Positions 43,488 through 55,001 of a DNA stretch of 64,000 nt are shown here, piece after piece. The number at the start of each line of letters is the position of its first letter. Within the stretch, counting starts at the first letter, position 1. This DNA is from Rhypophila decipiens (lineage: Eukaryota > Ascomycota > Sordariomycetes > Sordariales > Naviculisporaceae): contig MU858056.1 in the NCBI GenBank assembly GCA_033297075.1, forward strand, positions 310,001-374,000, read 5' to 3'. A program made the translations under genes and the position numbers. Below the pieces are notes generated by a model, which saw nothing but the letters and a program-made list of their open reading frames with translations, was not told where the DNA came from and ran no database searches.

Positions 43488-46400
43488 CGTCCGGATTAAA
43501 CCCCGGTGTCCGTCAACCAATCTCGACTTACATATAGAAGACTTCCCATGGTTGTCAGAACTAGGATATCAAAGCCGTGGTGAAACATGAGACCATGGAG
43601 CTACGGGGTACTGTATATACTATGGTATATATCGGTCTTCCTTGGCCCTCCCAAGGAGAACAGCACAAAACGACCAAAAGCTATCGAGGAAGTTGCTATT
43701 CTCAGTCCTTTTCGTAGGCGAAAGGTTGTTGAATTATTTGTGCCGTGAATTCATAGACGGTAGGTGTTACAACATCCTTTCATGGAAAGCTCACGTCCCC
43801 ACTGCCCCCCATTTTGTGTTTGTTTACCTCTTGCTCCTTTTTGTCGACTGGTGTCCCTTTCTTTGTACTGTACTGTATGAATCTCGGCAAGTTGTGACAA
43901 TTAAGCAACCAATCCGGCGTAGTCACGGCCCTCCATCTTTTTGTGTGTGTCGTCTCGCCCTGGATTCTCAAGGGACCGGATTGGTCGTCCTGCCATTGAA
44001 ACATGCAACACAAACTCCGGGGGCGGCAGAATGCACAATGATCACTTGATTGTTTTGTTTTTGGTCGTTATTGATATCTCAGCTTGACTTGTGGAAGCCT
44101 CTCTCTCTCTATCGAGTTGGTATATCGATTTTGTTTTCCCTTCTTCAATTCACGACTGAAAGGAAATGGTTCATTTATTTTACGGAATAGCAGCCCGGGC
44201 AACCAACCAACCAGCTCAACATGAATGAGATATTTTTCTTTGGAACTTTGTTCTTCTAATTCGGTACAGTAAGTCGGTACCTTGTGGTCATAGAGGTACT
44301 TCCTTCGCTTGCCAACTGCGACTGAGGGAATAGCCAGCCGACCTCGGCTCTTGGATAATGGGTTGTGTACGGATACTTGTGTGTGTGTGTGTATGCAGCA
44401 TGGACGCAGGATGAATGGGGGGTGCCTGCCCGCAGCGCATCGAGGATGGATGGATGGATGTCAATGTCAATGAGGGCACCCCGCATTCTATATCCTTCCA
44501 GTGCGAGGAGCTAACGACAGATCGCGATCAGGTCATTTGAACGGAGACTTTTATGAGGTATTTGGATTTGAGGAGGTTGGGTCGAAAGTAAAAGATTGCC
44601 AGGTGTGCGTGTTTTGGTTCTCAGAGTTCAGAGACATTTCTTCAGCAGCAGAGGCGCTTCTTGGCAAGCCTCGACAAGGGCGGGGTTGGGATTTCTTCAT
44701 AGAGGAGTGTACGGATATCTTGGAGTATTCCGTACAGTGTGAAAGATATCTATCCCCATCGTGTGCGATATTTCGACCTTGGGTCAGAGTTTATCAGCCA
44801 GTATTGAAAAACGTGGGGGACAATGGGAGGAACTGATAGGTAGAATAGACCCGTGGCTGGCTGTCTGATGTAGAGTACCTATTGCCGGTTCCGTCTGGGG
44901 GACATACATACAGTAGCAGACAATGGGTATGGGCATTGTGGCACCACATTTATCGAACATATAAACATACATACCACAACGACAGCGGCAGTTACCATTG
45001 TTGTCTGTATACTAGTTGAAGCCGAGAACGAGAGGCATGAATGAATCCACGTGCTGGAATGACATGAGGATAGCGGCAGTCCGTGAGATGCCCGAGACGG
45101 AAGCCGAGAACAGCAAGAGCCCGAAAGACCCAATCGGAGTGAGGCCCTCCTCCAACGTGCGATTCTCACCATCTCACAGCTTAGGTAAACCGCCGCCGTT
45201 GCATCCATTCCATTCATCCATTTCTCTTTCTCTGATCCTGCCGGAGCCGGCGGGCGGGGGCGGGAGAATTCGGGGCTACCTGCGCCTGGTGACGATCATC
45301 CTTCCTCGCTTGTAAGGTACGGGAATCGGAGTCTGAGATGCAGGCACTTGGCCTATCGCAGTTTGGTTGCACCAAACATCGCCCGTAGAACGGTTCGATG
45401 TGTTTTAATATGGGTAAGCAAGTTGACTACTCCGTACTACAGTCGGGAGTGTGCAGCTTTGTGCATACACCCGTACAACCATGGAGTTGGTATAGAGTTG
45501 AAATATCAGGCCCACTACTCTCATGCTCCCACGCGGGGTGAGCTGTGAATGCTAAATGGATGGAGGAGGCTATATCCATACCGAGATCACAGCGGCCATG
45601 ACTCGAGATAGTAATTCGCAGGGGAGAGCTTTCCCCGGATTTTGAACTGGCCAAGATAACCTCAAACTCGGTGGTCTCCAACGAGAGGACTCAGATGAGG
45701 GCGAGCTTTGATGTTAGTCTGCGCAGCAAGATATAACTGTGGTTAGACGCTCTCCCGTCGCCGATAAGAACGGCGTCTAGGCAGGACTATTGGTTGCCAC
45801 TTGCGACTTGCCGTTACTCGGTTGAGTCCGACCTTCAGGCTTACCTTATCTCAGCAACGGACAAATAGTAAGTTTTGTGAGACTTGATCAGGGGGAAGGG
45901 GCGTTGAAGAACAGTCGCAGCGGCGCTGTATCAACCCAGCCGCAGCTGGGCACTTGATCTGTTATTAGCCTTGATAGGAGTGTCATTTGACAGACATACA
46001 CCTCCCCGTGAGGCCACAAGAATGCGCCTGCCTCTACCCAGTCAACCCCAATCCAGACATCCTATCCGTATAGTCTGGATCGTGACAGGTCAGGGAGTCC
46101 CAACATACTCAGAATTTCATCGCTGACTCGTTATCATGCTATTGTATCCGCTCGTAGCAAAGTCAGCCGATGCCTCCCCATCTTCCTACGGAGTGAAAGG
46201 ATGATGACATCCTTCCAATTGGCTTGGCTGGAGGCAGGTAGTGGTGATGACGAAACTCAGAGAAGATGAAAGACGAGAAAAAAATTGGTGAAAACCCTCA
46301 TTTCTTGCCCTAGGGCCACACGTGTTGAGCGAATTTTCGTGCGATAAAGTTTGCTAAATGGATCGGTGGAGCCGGGTTTCGATATCCATCATGGATACAA

Positions 46401-47639
46401 CGACGGTGTTCCAAGACCCGATGATTAGCGTTTTGTGGGGAGAGCCCATCTTTGTCGGGTGAGCTTTATCAAGTGCGCGGAGACGATGATTGACGCTATC
46501 ATCAGATCTCCGCTCAAATTTTGTCGGTTGATCGGTTTTGTGGGGGAATAAACACCATCATACACAAAAAACAAGCGTAAATAAAGAGTTGAAGTGTTAA
46601 AGAGAGTAAAATGGGAAGAGAGAACACATTGTAAAATTAGGATAATAAGACAGAAAGAATTTCATATTCCTACAGGGCACTATATCGCAATGCTTAATTT
46701 CCCTGTTTTTCACGCTGAAATTGGCCGTAGAGGTACTGTAGCCAGTTTACGATACGGGCTCGCACAGTGTACATTTACGAGTGACGCACCAGAACCGACC
46801 CGACTGCTTTGCTCGGAAGGGGCGTGTCATTGTTCACTCAGACCCACAATTCCCGTTCCCGACCAACAGGCGTGGCCGTTGTGGCACAAATGACTATGTT
46901 CACTCCCCCCTACAAGGGCAAACAGTGCTTGCCTCTTTCGTGTTGATTGCGACCAAGCCACAACAAGTGACCCAGAGAAGCAAGACCAGGGTAAGGACAG
47001 GGCTCAAAGGCATTGGACACGCACTGTGAGTCGAAACAGCCCCGTCAGCGCAATCCGTGTGATCTGGTGGTGTGTGTCCCATGCCTTACCCAGCAGGTAC
47101 GGAGTACGTACCAACAGGAGGGAATGATACGCCGCCGTCTTGGTCAAGTTGGCTTGGGCAGTCGCGCTGTGCACACACACCTTATTAACAATGGCTTCCT
47201 GAAGGTCGCTTCCCTTCTCTTCCCTCTTACTCACACACAAAGTAACAGCAAGAACCAAATTCTAACCCATCGATTCTAAGAAAAAGAGTCACCTCTGTCA
47301 CAGAAGATAATCGCAACAGCTCTGCCAGTTTGCTCATCACCATCTTTGCCCGCCAAATCCACCATTTGCTCGGACAAACGTTGCCATCAACCTGCGCACC
47401 GCTTCGGACATTGTAAGTGAAGAAGTGACTCAACCGGTTCCCTGCGGCCGAGTATCCGCCTTCGCGCATACTTGGTACCATCTCGGTCATCGTCAACATC
47501 GATCCATCTCAACCACATACATCCATCTCTTCCTCCTGACAGCACATTCGCATTGTGTCTGGCGCGACCACTGTTGCTAACAGAAAGTGTCGCGATCGAC
47601 TCTAGACACGTCTCGAAGCCTACCAACCAAACTGTTAAT
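43488..47639. other. 4.1-kb stretch with no recognisable gene
   Basis: It separates TOP3 from the Stb3-like gene, both plus-strand. It contains simple repeats, pyrimidine-rich tracts and many short unrelated frames but no domain. From about 46290 to 46660 it is AT-rich with repeated TTTTGTGGGG (46432 and 46540) and TTTGTCGG words. The part 47270-47639 is CA/TC-rich and likely the leader of the Stb3-like gene. A long regulatory region or non-coding transcripts are possible. Confidence 0.4.
44378..44460. repeat. Two short microsatellites
   Basis: Bases 44378-44392 are a (TG)n run of 15 nt, and 44444-44460 are (GGAT)n of about four units. Both lie in the long gene-poor region after TOP3. They may be polymorphic; no function is implied. 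Confidence 0.7.
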
Positions 47640-48728
47640 ATGGCAACCATGGCATGTGCTGTTCGCGATATCGCTACGACCTCCTCCGGCCGAGACAACT
47701 TAACTGCTGTAGCGGCCAGGAGTGTCGCTGTGACAAACCACCCCGACCCCCTTCCGACTCCTCCTAATTCCTTATCTCCCACCATCCCGCCGCATGGGCT
47801 CAAGGCCCAACTGCAGCGAGCCAAACTCGAACGTATCGGCTCGGATCTGGATCTGCAGGACGACCAGTTAGACCATGGCGCAAGCCCTCTCGGGTCGCCG
47901 CCATACGAAGCATCCGGCGCTATCACCCCGGCCATGCTGGCCAAGTACCACCTGCCCGAGATCCTCCTCAACCATGGGCCACTAGCGATTCGTCACATTA
48001 TCGGCTACCTCACCACGTCGGTCCCAGGGTTTGCAGGGATCCCTCCCATGAAAGCCCGCAGGCTTGTGGTTGGCGCGTTGGAGCGACATCAGGCCGGGTG
48101 CGACGGAGCCGGCATGGCCGGCGATGTGGAGTTTGAGAAGGTGGGCTGGGGTCAGTGGGATGCAAAGAGACGGGGCGACCCCTCTCGGGATTCGGCGGCA
48201 CCAGCGCGCAATGCATCTCCGACGAGTGCACCCTATCCGACAAGCATCCCCATCTCCAAGACTGCCGGGTGGGGGGCGGACCGAGCTCGCCTCACAGCCT
48301 CGAGGCTGAGTGTTGGTGACGGTTCCTCCGTGGCAGCATTCTCGCACGACGACAGGGACATCACCATGTGGGAGAACGAGGCGGACAAGATGTCGATGGA
48401 CGGGTCGGAATCGGCATCTTGCTCGGAAGCCCCTGACGACGACGTGATGATGGACGACGATCCCGAAGATATGACCGACGACGAGGACTGGGCTGCAGTC
48501 GGGGCAGCAGCCCTCCGCGCATCGTCATATCAACCACAATCCAACCTTTTATTCCCTTCGAATGTGAATACCTCGTGTGGCGTGCGATCCTTCTCTGGAG
48601 CCGCGGGAATGGCTCGCGCACCACAGTTCAGCAACTTTGATTTTTCGGCATCAGCTTTGGGCGGCGTTCCTCCTGATGCTCAGGAGCGAGACGCGGTGGA
48701 AGCGCTTCTTCGACTTGGATCTCTGTAA
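47640..48728 (+). CDS. STB3: Stb3-like Sin3-binding transcription regulator
   Basis: Stb3 binds the RRPE promoter element of growth and ribosome-biogenesis genes in yeast and recruits the Sin3-Rpd3 deacetylase when TORC1/Sch9 signalling is low. The intronless gene encodes 362 residues. The Sin3-binding family domain is residues about 95-150: ITPAMLAKYHLPEILLNHGP, LAIRHIIGYLTTSVPGFAGI and PPMKARRLVVGALERH. After it come a Ser/Pro-rich linker, the word GWGQWDAKRRG, an acidic stretch (DDDVMMDDDPEDMTDDED) and a short conserved end. The frame is open for 56 codons upstream (to 47472), but those residues look like translated leader; the ATG at 47640 has a good context (A at -3) and is preferred. 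The window does not show the Sin3 or Rpd3 partners. Confidence 0.85.
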   Translation: MATMACAVRDIATTSSGRDNLTAVAARSVAVTNHPDPLPTPPNSLSPTIPPHGLKAQLQRAKLERIGSDLDLQDDQLDHGASPLGSPPYEASGAITPAMLAKYHLPEILLNHGPLAIRHIIGYLTTSVPGFAGIPPMKARRLVVGALERHQAGCDGAGMAGDVEFEKVGWGQWDAKRRGDPSRDSAAPARNASPTSAPYPTSIPISKTAGWGADRARLTASRLSVGDGSSVAAFSHDDRDITMWENEADKMSMDGSESASCSEAPDDDVMMDDDPEDMTDDEDWAAVGAAALRASSYQPQSNLLFPSNVNTSCGVRSFSGAAGMARAPQFSNFDFSASALGGVPPDAQERDAVEALLRLGSL

Positions 48729-50788
48729 TATCACCTCTTGCATTGGCTCGGCGTTTTCAACAATTGGCAGGGCATCATATCTTGCGAGCGGTCCGCCTTG
48801 GGGTTTTGGCGGCCATGTCTCTTCCGGTTTTGAGGGACGGCTTGGGTTTTTATCATCATTTTTGCAGGGCGGGCTTTGGTTGTCCTCGGTGCATAACATT
48901 TCCACTCTGGTGCGTCATTATGGGGAGGCGGCGTCCTTTCCTCATTCTAGCTCTACCTCGGGCACTTTATACTTTCGACGCTCTTCCGGACACGGGATTC
49001 ATCCGGATCATCTCTGCGGATCGCGTCAATCTCTCCCCATTTTACTTTCGGTTCCTTACCCTCGGATGACCCTAACCCCGTCGCCTAACCGGGCATGTTA
49101 CGTCATTCAAGCAGCTCTGGGTTCCACATCTGTTCACCCAACCGGCATCCACAACAATCGGCCTGATGGGATCTTCTCGTCTCGTTGCACTACTAGTAAC
49201 GAGATGAGCAACAGAACCGACGACAGGAGGTGATGCCATCTTGTCATGGCATATCAGACTTCAATTGGGGAGCCTGAACAGGTCTCCAAGGGCTGGACCA
49301 TTCCTCCATTCTCCTGCACATACGACCTTTTTATTACGAAACAAACGCCAAGATATCCCGCTGACGTCCGGTTTGCGCCTTGTTGGAATATCATTCATCA
49401 AATCCAGGAGAATTTGAGAAGCACAGGCTGCAAGACACTCTTATCTACTTTCTTTCTTTTAGTAAACCTTTATAGTCCCCTTTTATTTTCATTTTTGGAG
49501 CCTGCTCCGGTCCATGTTATTTATTGGGTTCGCCCAAACCACAAAAAAGCACATTATTTTAATAAACAAGCAAACATACATACATGTTTGTTGGGGAAGA
49601 TTTGTCATGGCGATGACATTGGAGACACTCCTAGGATTGATATCAACCTTACCAGGTTCCCACACGTTTGGGATGAAATAGGATCATGGGTTTTGTTCGG
49701 GTGTAGGTTTTCACCCCTAGGCTATCAGTTTGCGATGGTTTATGAACTGCATGATGAGGGTGGGACACTGAAGGGCAACCACACTGGGATCGAGACAGCT
49801 CTCCCAGGCAAGTCAAGAGGTCATCTTGGCATGAACACAATATAACTTGACTTGTTTGTCCTTCTACTCGCCAACTCTTTGTCTTTCTCATATAATGGGT
49901 GCATTATCCTGTTGACTAGGTGACACTCGAGACATATATTGTCAGTTTTTTGCTAACCAGGCATCGAGTCTCTGAAGGTCTGACTACTGAGCTAACTTGG
50001 CTGGGGTATTCATCTGCGCCGTTGAACGGTATATATGTTTCCCTCCCTCAGGTGAAGCTCGGTCGATAAGATGTCCTTAACTTGGAAGCCAGGTCACATA
50101 CTGACTCATACTGACCTCGTTATTTGATACCTTTGCAGTCTTTGACGCATCTCACAAGTTTAGGAAGGCCCGGGCCTTGGCTGTTATTTTTCAACACAGT
50201 TTGAATACATTACCCACACAGATCCTCGAGGTGTATAATGCTTCTGTTCCAACCCCAGTATCAGCGCATCACCGCTCCTCGCAAGTAGAGCCTCAACAAA
50301 TGATATAGCAACCATTGTATCGACAGCGTTGCCCTTCAACAAAACAGTCAGGTTCAACCTACTCTCCGATCAAATCAGATCCCTTATGGCTACCTCACCT
50401 ACTACTGTCCACTCCAGTGGTGGCAGATTTACGTAAATAAACAAAAACACCAGCGCCTCGTTTATTGCAACCGACAGCTGCTCTAACCTATCTTTCGCAA
50501 AGAAAAAACTAGAATAGTAAACAATGCGATCTAAACAACCCCAGATGAGCAACATTGTCTTTGCAACAAGAATCTCCAAAGGACCCGAAAGCAAACTGCC
50601 CACCAAATCGTATACGAGGGATATCCGCACAGCACAAAATGTACCTCGCACCAACCAAGCATCCGGCAAAAAAGAAAAAAATAAAAGAGAAAAAAATAAA
50701 AGAGAAAAAAATGCAATGGGTGCGCTGTTTCTTCCCATGGATATATATATCGCCCTTCTTCTTCCGCCATATTTCAACAACTCGAAAA
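48729..50788. other. Convergent 3' intergenic region
   Basis: This 2.06-kb gap is between the stops of STB3 (plus) and the SET gene (minus). Plus-strand frames at 48577-49233 and 49246-49845 have the composition of 3' untranslated sequence, with no domain. A 15-bp tandem repeat lies near the SET gene end. Confidence 0.4.
50673..50712. repeat. A-rich 15-bp tandem repeat, 2.7 units
   Basis: The unit AGAAAAAAATAAAAG is repeated with perfect 15-bp period from 50673 to 50712. It lies about 75 bp beyond the stop of the minus-strand SET gene, so the transcript would carry it as a T/C-rich run in its 3' untranslated region. Confidence 0.75.
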
Positions 50789-52495
50789 TCACAACCCGAT
50801 TGCTTGAGCTTCATCCCGACACCTCTGGCACATACACCATCCTCCAAGAGACCCCTTCGCCCACTCCCTCCGGCTCTGAACGTCAAGATCCACATCACAG
50901 TAGTGATTGAAAATCTCCTCGCCGGCCTTGATACCACCAGGCTGATGCCCCACAACACGAGTTTTCCTTGCCCAGAGGACCATACGACCGCCCCATTCCC
51001 AAGTAACATTGGGATTGCAGTCATGATTCGCGAGGCACCAGAACGGATGGACAGCAGCCACGTCCGGCCGACCATCGCGCAGACTCTTCCTCGCGGACGC
51101 GGTGCCTCGGAACTTGGAATATGCCGTGTTGAACACCCAGGTGTCATAGCGATCGAGGTTGGCAAAGATGTCAATGTCCATCTTCTCGAGTATATGAAGC
51201 GGCGTCTCGATATTATACTTGAAAGAAAAGGGTAAAGTCCAGTCGGGTGGCGGCTCGGCGTTGACCGACAGGTCGATGTCGTTGACCGAGGGAGGAACAA
51301 AGTCGCCCCATATGTACTTGATCGCTATCACGTCCAGCGGGTGGATGTCTTGATGCGATGACATGGCCAGGAGACGGGATAGCAAGAGGACGTACAGAGA
51401 CTCGTCGGCAACCTTGGCTTCTGGGTCTTTGGCGATGGCGTCCACGTCCTTGTTGCACACGGCCGGGTGGTATAGCTCCTGCGCCTTTTGGTAGCAGAAC
51501 TCGTCGCAGAACACGGTGTCGTCGCATTCTGGGCAGCATTTCGCTTGCGTCCCTAGCTTGGTGAGCGGAGGGAGCTCGTTGCCGCATGCGTCGCAGGTTG
51601 ATTCCTTGTGTCTGTTGTTGGCCGTCAGAGCCGAGTATTCTTGCAGAACGACCTCGCCGGGGGCGATGTCTTCTTTGGCGAAGAGGCCTAGCTGGTTACA
51701 GGTAGGGATGATGTCGTATCCGTCTGTGGAACTTGCGCCGTCGAGGAGCACGGGCAGGTTCGACACTCTGACCTCGCACTTGGGCGCCATTTCGGCCAGT
51801 TGTGAGTTGAGGAAGGACAACGACTCCTGTGAGAAGCGGTCGGGCTCATAGGTGTTCCACGGGTAGACTTCTCTCCGTACGACGCCGCGGTCCGGAAGTT
51901 CTTGGATCTGAACTGGCTCATTGTCGGCCTTTTGCAACCTGCGTCGCGCGAGTCTCTCTATGTAGCTCTTGATCTCGAGGAGGTCTTGGTTATCGGGCAC
52001 GGCTTTTAAGCCTCGCTCGCAGAACTCGTAGGCACTTCTCAGGCTGCCGCAGAGCAGAAGGGATAGCGCAAGAATCTGGAAGCAGCGGACGGCGGCAAGG
52101 GAGGCCAAGGTGTTGAGCATGCCCGGGCCCGACGACCCCTGACTGCTGAACAGGTCCGGAGCACCATCTGACAAGGTGCCGTGGTACAGGACCTTGGGGA
52201 AATTTGACGACGAGTAGTTCTCGAGCGCCTCTGTGACCTGGTCGTGGTACTCGTAGCTCTCATCCTTGGCCTCGTCCGTCAGGAGGAGGGCACGGTAGGC
52301 ATCACCGGCAGCGAGATCTGGGTAGCCAAGATCAGAGTAGACGACAGCTCTTTCGAGGAAGAGAATGAAGTCATATGGAGAGTCGGCCAAGGATTCAGTC
52401 AACTCCTGGCGACGTTGGAGAAGTGCTGCAAGGCGAGCGTCCCTTTCGTCGGCCGCTGATACCGAACCCGAGGGAGCGGGTGATGGTGCTTCCAT
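50789..52495 (-). CDS. TPR-containing SET domain protein (SMYD-like methyltransferase)
   Basis: This is an intronless gene of 568 residues. The N-terminal 190 residues are helical and TPR-like (FILFLERAVVYSDLGYPDLA; LRSAYEFCERGLKAVPDNQD). A split SET domain follows, from NQLGLFAKEDIAPGEVVLQE, interrupted by a Cys-rich MYND-like insert (CDACGNELPP, CCPECDDTVFCDEFC). The catalytic half has NHDCNPNVTWEW (the NHSC motif) and GIKAGEEIFNHYCDVDL. The zinc-binding post-SET CMCQRC ends the protein. These motifs bind S-adenosylmethionine and the target lysine, so lysine methylation of a protein is expected. The substrate, histone or not, is unknown. NHDC instead of NHSC is a mild deviation. No introns, unlike most genes here. 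Confidence 0.88.
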   Translation of the reverse strand: MEAPSPAPSGSVSAADERDARLAALLQRRQELTESLADSPYDFILFLERAVVYSDLGYPDLAAGDAYRALLLTDEAKDESYEYHDQVTEALENYSSSNFPKVLYHGTLSDGAPDLFSSQGSSGPGMLNTLASLAAVRCFQILALSLLLCGSLRSAYEFCERGLKAVPDNQDLLEIKSYIERLARRRLQKADNEPVQIQELPDRGVVRREVYPWNTYEPDRFSQESLSFLNSQLAEMAPKCEVRVSNLPVLLDGASSTDGYDIIPTCNQLGLFAKEDIAPGEVVLQEYSALTANNRHKESTCDACGNELPPLTKLGTQAKCCPECDDTVFCDEFCYQKAQELYHPAVCNKDVDAIAKDPEAKVADESLYVLLLSRLLAMSSHQDIHPLDVIAIKYIWGDFVPPSVNDIDLSVNAEPPPDWTLPFSFKYNIETPLHILEKMDIDIFANLDRYDTWVFNTAYSKFRGTASARKSLRDGRPDVAAVHPFWCLANHDCNPNVTWEWGGRMVLWARKTRVVGHQPGGIKAGEEIFNHYCDVDLDVQSRREWAKGSLGGWCMCQRCRDEAQAIGL

Positions 52496-55001
52496 GACGC
52501 TGCCCAGGGGCGATAGGAGGTGGCGAAGGCCTGATATGAATGCGACGTGAGTGAGTGGTCAAGGGAAGGTGTCGATGGTAAAGTTTATAGTTGATAGGCC
52601 GCAAGCTAAGGCTGGGTTCTAGACCACGACGATGACATCCAGAATAGGAGGAATGGGCCGGTCTAGAAAACCTAATAGAGGAGGGTCTTGGGGAGATGGC
52701 AGGTACCTTGCATATATACGTCAGAAATGGTGACCCTTTGGGAGTTGATCAAGGCTTCGACGGTCTCCACGACGTTAGCCGGTGGGGGCTCTGCTTGTGT
52801 CGTCGTCTGTCCCTTTGGCGCTTTTCAGGGTCAAATCTATGATTTGATAATGAGGAATCGCTAGGCTGGGCGGGAAGAAACCGCTCCTCGGGATGGAGCG
52901 GGAAGACAGGGGAGGGGACCTGGTAAGTTTAGGCTTGCAGATTTGGATAAGAGTTCTCTCAAAGTAGCGACAAGTACACTACTCTACTTTTCCAGATGTG
53001 GTTGTCGGAGGGTCACGCGCTTCTTGTTCTGCCTAGGTTATTTCTAATGTTTCCAAGAACGGGACGCATAAAGTGGCATAAGAGTGGGTAGTGGAGGGAA
53101 GACGAGGCTCGAGTCACTGCTCCTTTGGCCCCTCAACGGTGTAGGCTGGCGTTTGCGAATGGAGACAAGTTGGGACTATCCGTACGCCGATGTACTCCAA
53201 GAGTATTTTGGTTGCGTCCAGGTTTCTGCAGTCTGGAAGTGTCGGCAAGCAGAGGATAAAAAAAGCCACCTCGAAATGGGGGTGCCACAAAAAAGCCATC
53301 AAGACCCTGTTTCTGACATCTTCCGTTGTTTTTTTTGTGTGTGCTGTGTGGTGTCTTTTTTCTAAAATCACGCCCTCTTGTGAAAAAAACCAGAACCCCC
53401 GTCCTTGTCGCCGTGCTATATTGTTGTCCACCTTGATGGTTACGATTCGTTCTAGCCCCGGACGGGAGGAACCACCACGATATGACTGTACCGCACCCTC
53501 CTGACCCTGTGGGCGATCTGATAGCCCCTGGTGTGGCCTTTGAATCTGGGGCCCGTTGAGAAAGCTCCGGCCATGGTCACCCTTGGGTGTGGTTCGGACG
53601 AGAACCGGTGGGCAGCTCTCAAATTGGACACGAATAAGAGATAGATCCGATCGAGTGCCATGCACTAATGATGACGGCACCCATCTCTATTTCGCAACTG
53701 ATTGGAATTGTATGGTGGATGCACACACCTTCCCGTCCTTTCTCAAGGGTTCGACACCTAAGGGCGGCGATCGGGTAAGCCAATTACAGAGCACAAGAGC
53801 GTTGTTTCGAAGAGACATGCGCCGCTAGCTGCGATGCCGGTCTGGACCACCCCCTGGGCATATCAATCGTAGACTGATTGATCCTTTCGCGCCATGAAGC
53901 ATGTTTGCGAGGGCCGGACAATTGGGCAGACCATTTTTTCCCTTCATAATGACCGACAGGACTAGACGGCAACAGAAACAAAGCACCAGCTCAAAGGAAT
54001 CTCGGGAGGGATCAAGGAGAGCGAACATTGTGTGTATGGTCATATGAAACCCCACGATATTCAGACGACGGAGGGGCTGAGGGATCGAGAGGGGAATCAA
54101 TCACCAAAAAAATCATAGACCCGCTATCCAATAAGCGTTTCTGATGACCCACTTTCCCCATTAAAACGAAATTCAGGGTCCTTTCTCCAAATGTTTAGCT
54201 GCAACCCTGATCCTGCACCCTTGGTCAGTGGACCGGCAGCAAGCCCGAGGACGAGGCACTGTGAAAGTGGCATACGTCATAGTCTGCCCATGTTGAACTC
54301 CCTAGCCTCCAAGACCTGGAGATGGGACTCGCCAACTTCTGTCATCATGTTGCTTTTGGTCCCCTAAACTGCCTTAGCCCCTTCGCTGGGTGCACACATG
54401 TGTGCGTCTTGGGCTGAGCTTGGTGTACATGTGTACCTCCAGGTACCGCCCAAGTACTCCGGAATGGCACCCCCTCAACGCACATTTGCTTCCACAAGGA
54501 TCTCGACCATTCGTTGGGTGGATATGTACTTCAGGTACTGTACTGGTCAGCGAACGGCTGCAGCTGCTAACTACCGAAGCCATATCATCACCCTGCTGCA
54601 ACTTCACCACAGGTCACCATCAGAAGAATCCCGCGGAAATAACTACACTAGTAGAGATGACGAGTACGTGTAGTTCTGCAGTATGCTCTCATTGCAAGGA
54701 TGAGGTCCATGCCGCTTTTTAGGGGTATCGATATGCGGCCCCTTATCCGGACGGTTTCTTCCCTGAACCGAAGGTACGCAGGTGGTAGTTTCTACCGGTC
54801 TCTAAGTCTAGCGATATCATTCATACTACGTCTACCATCTTCTCTGTCTATCCGTAAAAGCCTCAATGTGGATGAGGTATGTGGCTCATCAAGTTGCTTG
54901 TGAAATAACCCTGAGCCCAGCCCAAAGAGCCAAGTTGCTTGCATCTTACTGTATTCTAAGCTGACTGGGTTGAAAAGTCTGCTCAGCGCGCACAACACGC
55001 C
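52496..55001. other. 2.5-kb stretch with no recognisable gene
   Basis: It separates the SET gene start from the PHO13-like gene stop (both minus). The longest frame, 53114-53680 (minus, 188 codons), overlaps plus-strand frames and has no domain. GCACACATGTGTGC at about 54392-54405 is a perfect 14-bp palindrome. The part near 52500-52800 should hold the SET promoter and leader. Confidence 0.4.

Noticed and set aside
47472..47639. 56-codon upstream extension of the Stb3-like frame
   Set aside because: The residues are Ser/His/Pro-rich leader-type sequence and the ATG at 47640 has better context; conservation begins after it.
49246..49845. 199-codon plus-strand frame after STB3
   Set aside because: Sits in AT-rich convergent 3' sequence with no domain; more likely untranslated.
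53114..53680. 188-codon minus-strand frame
   Set aside because: No recognisable motif, overlaps several plus-strand frames, and lies in simple-sequence-rich DNA.
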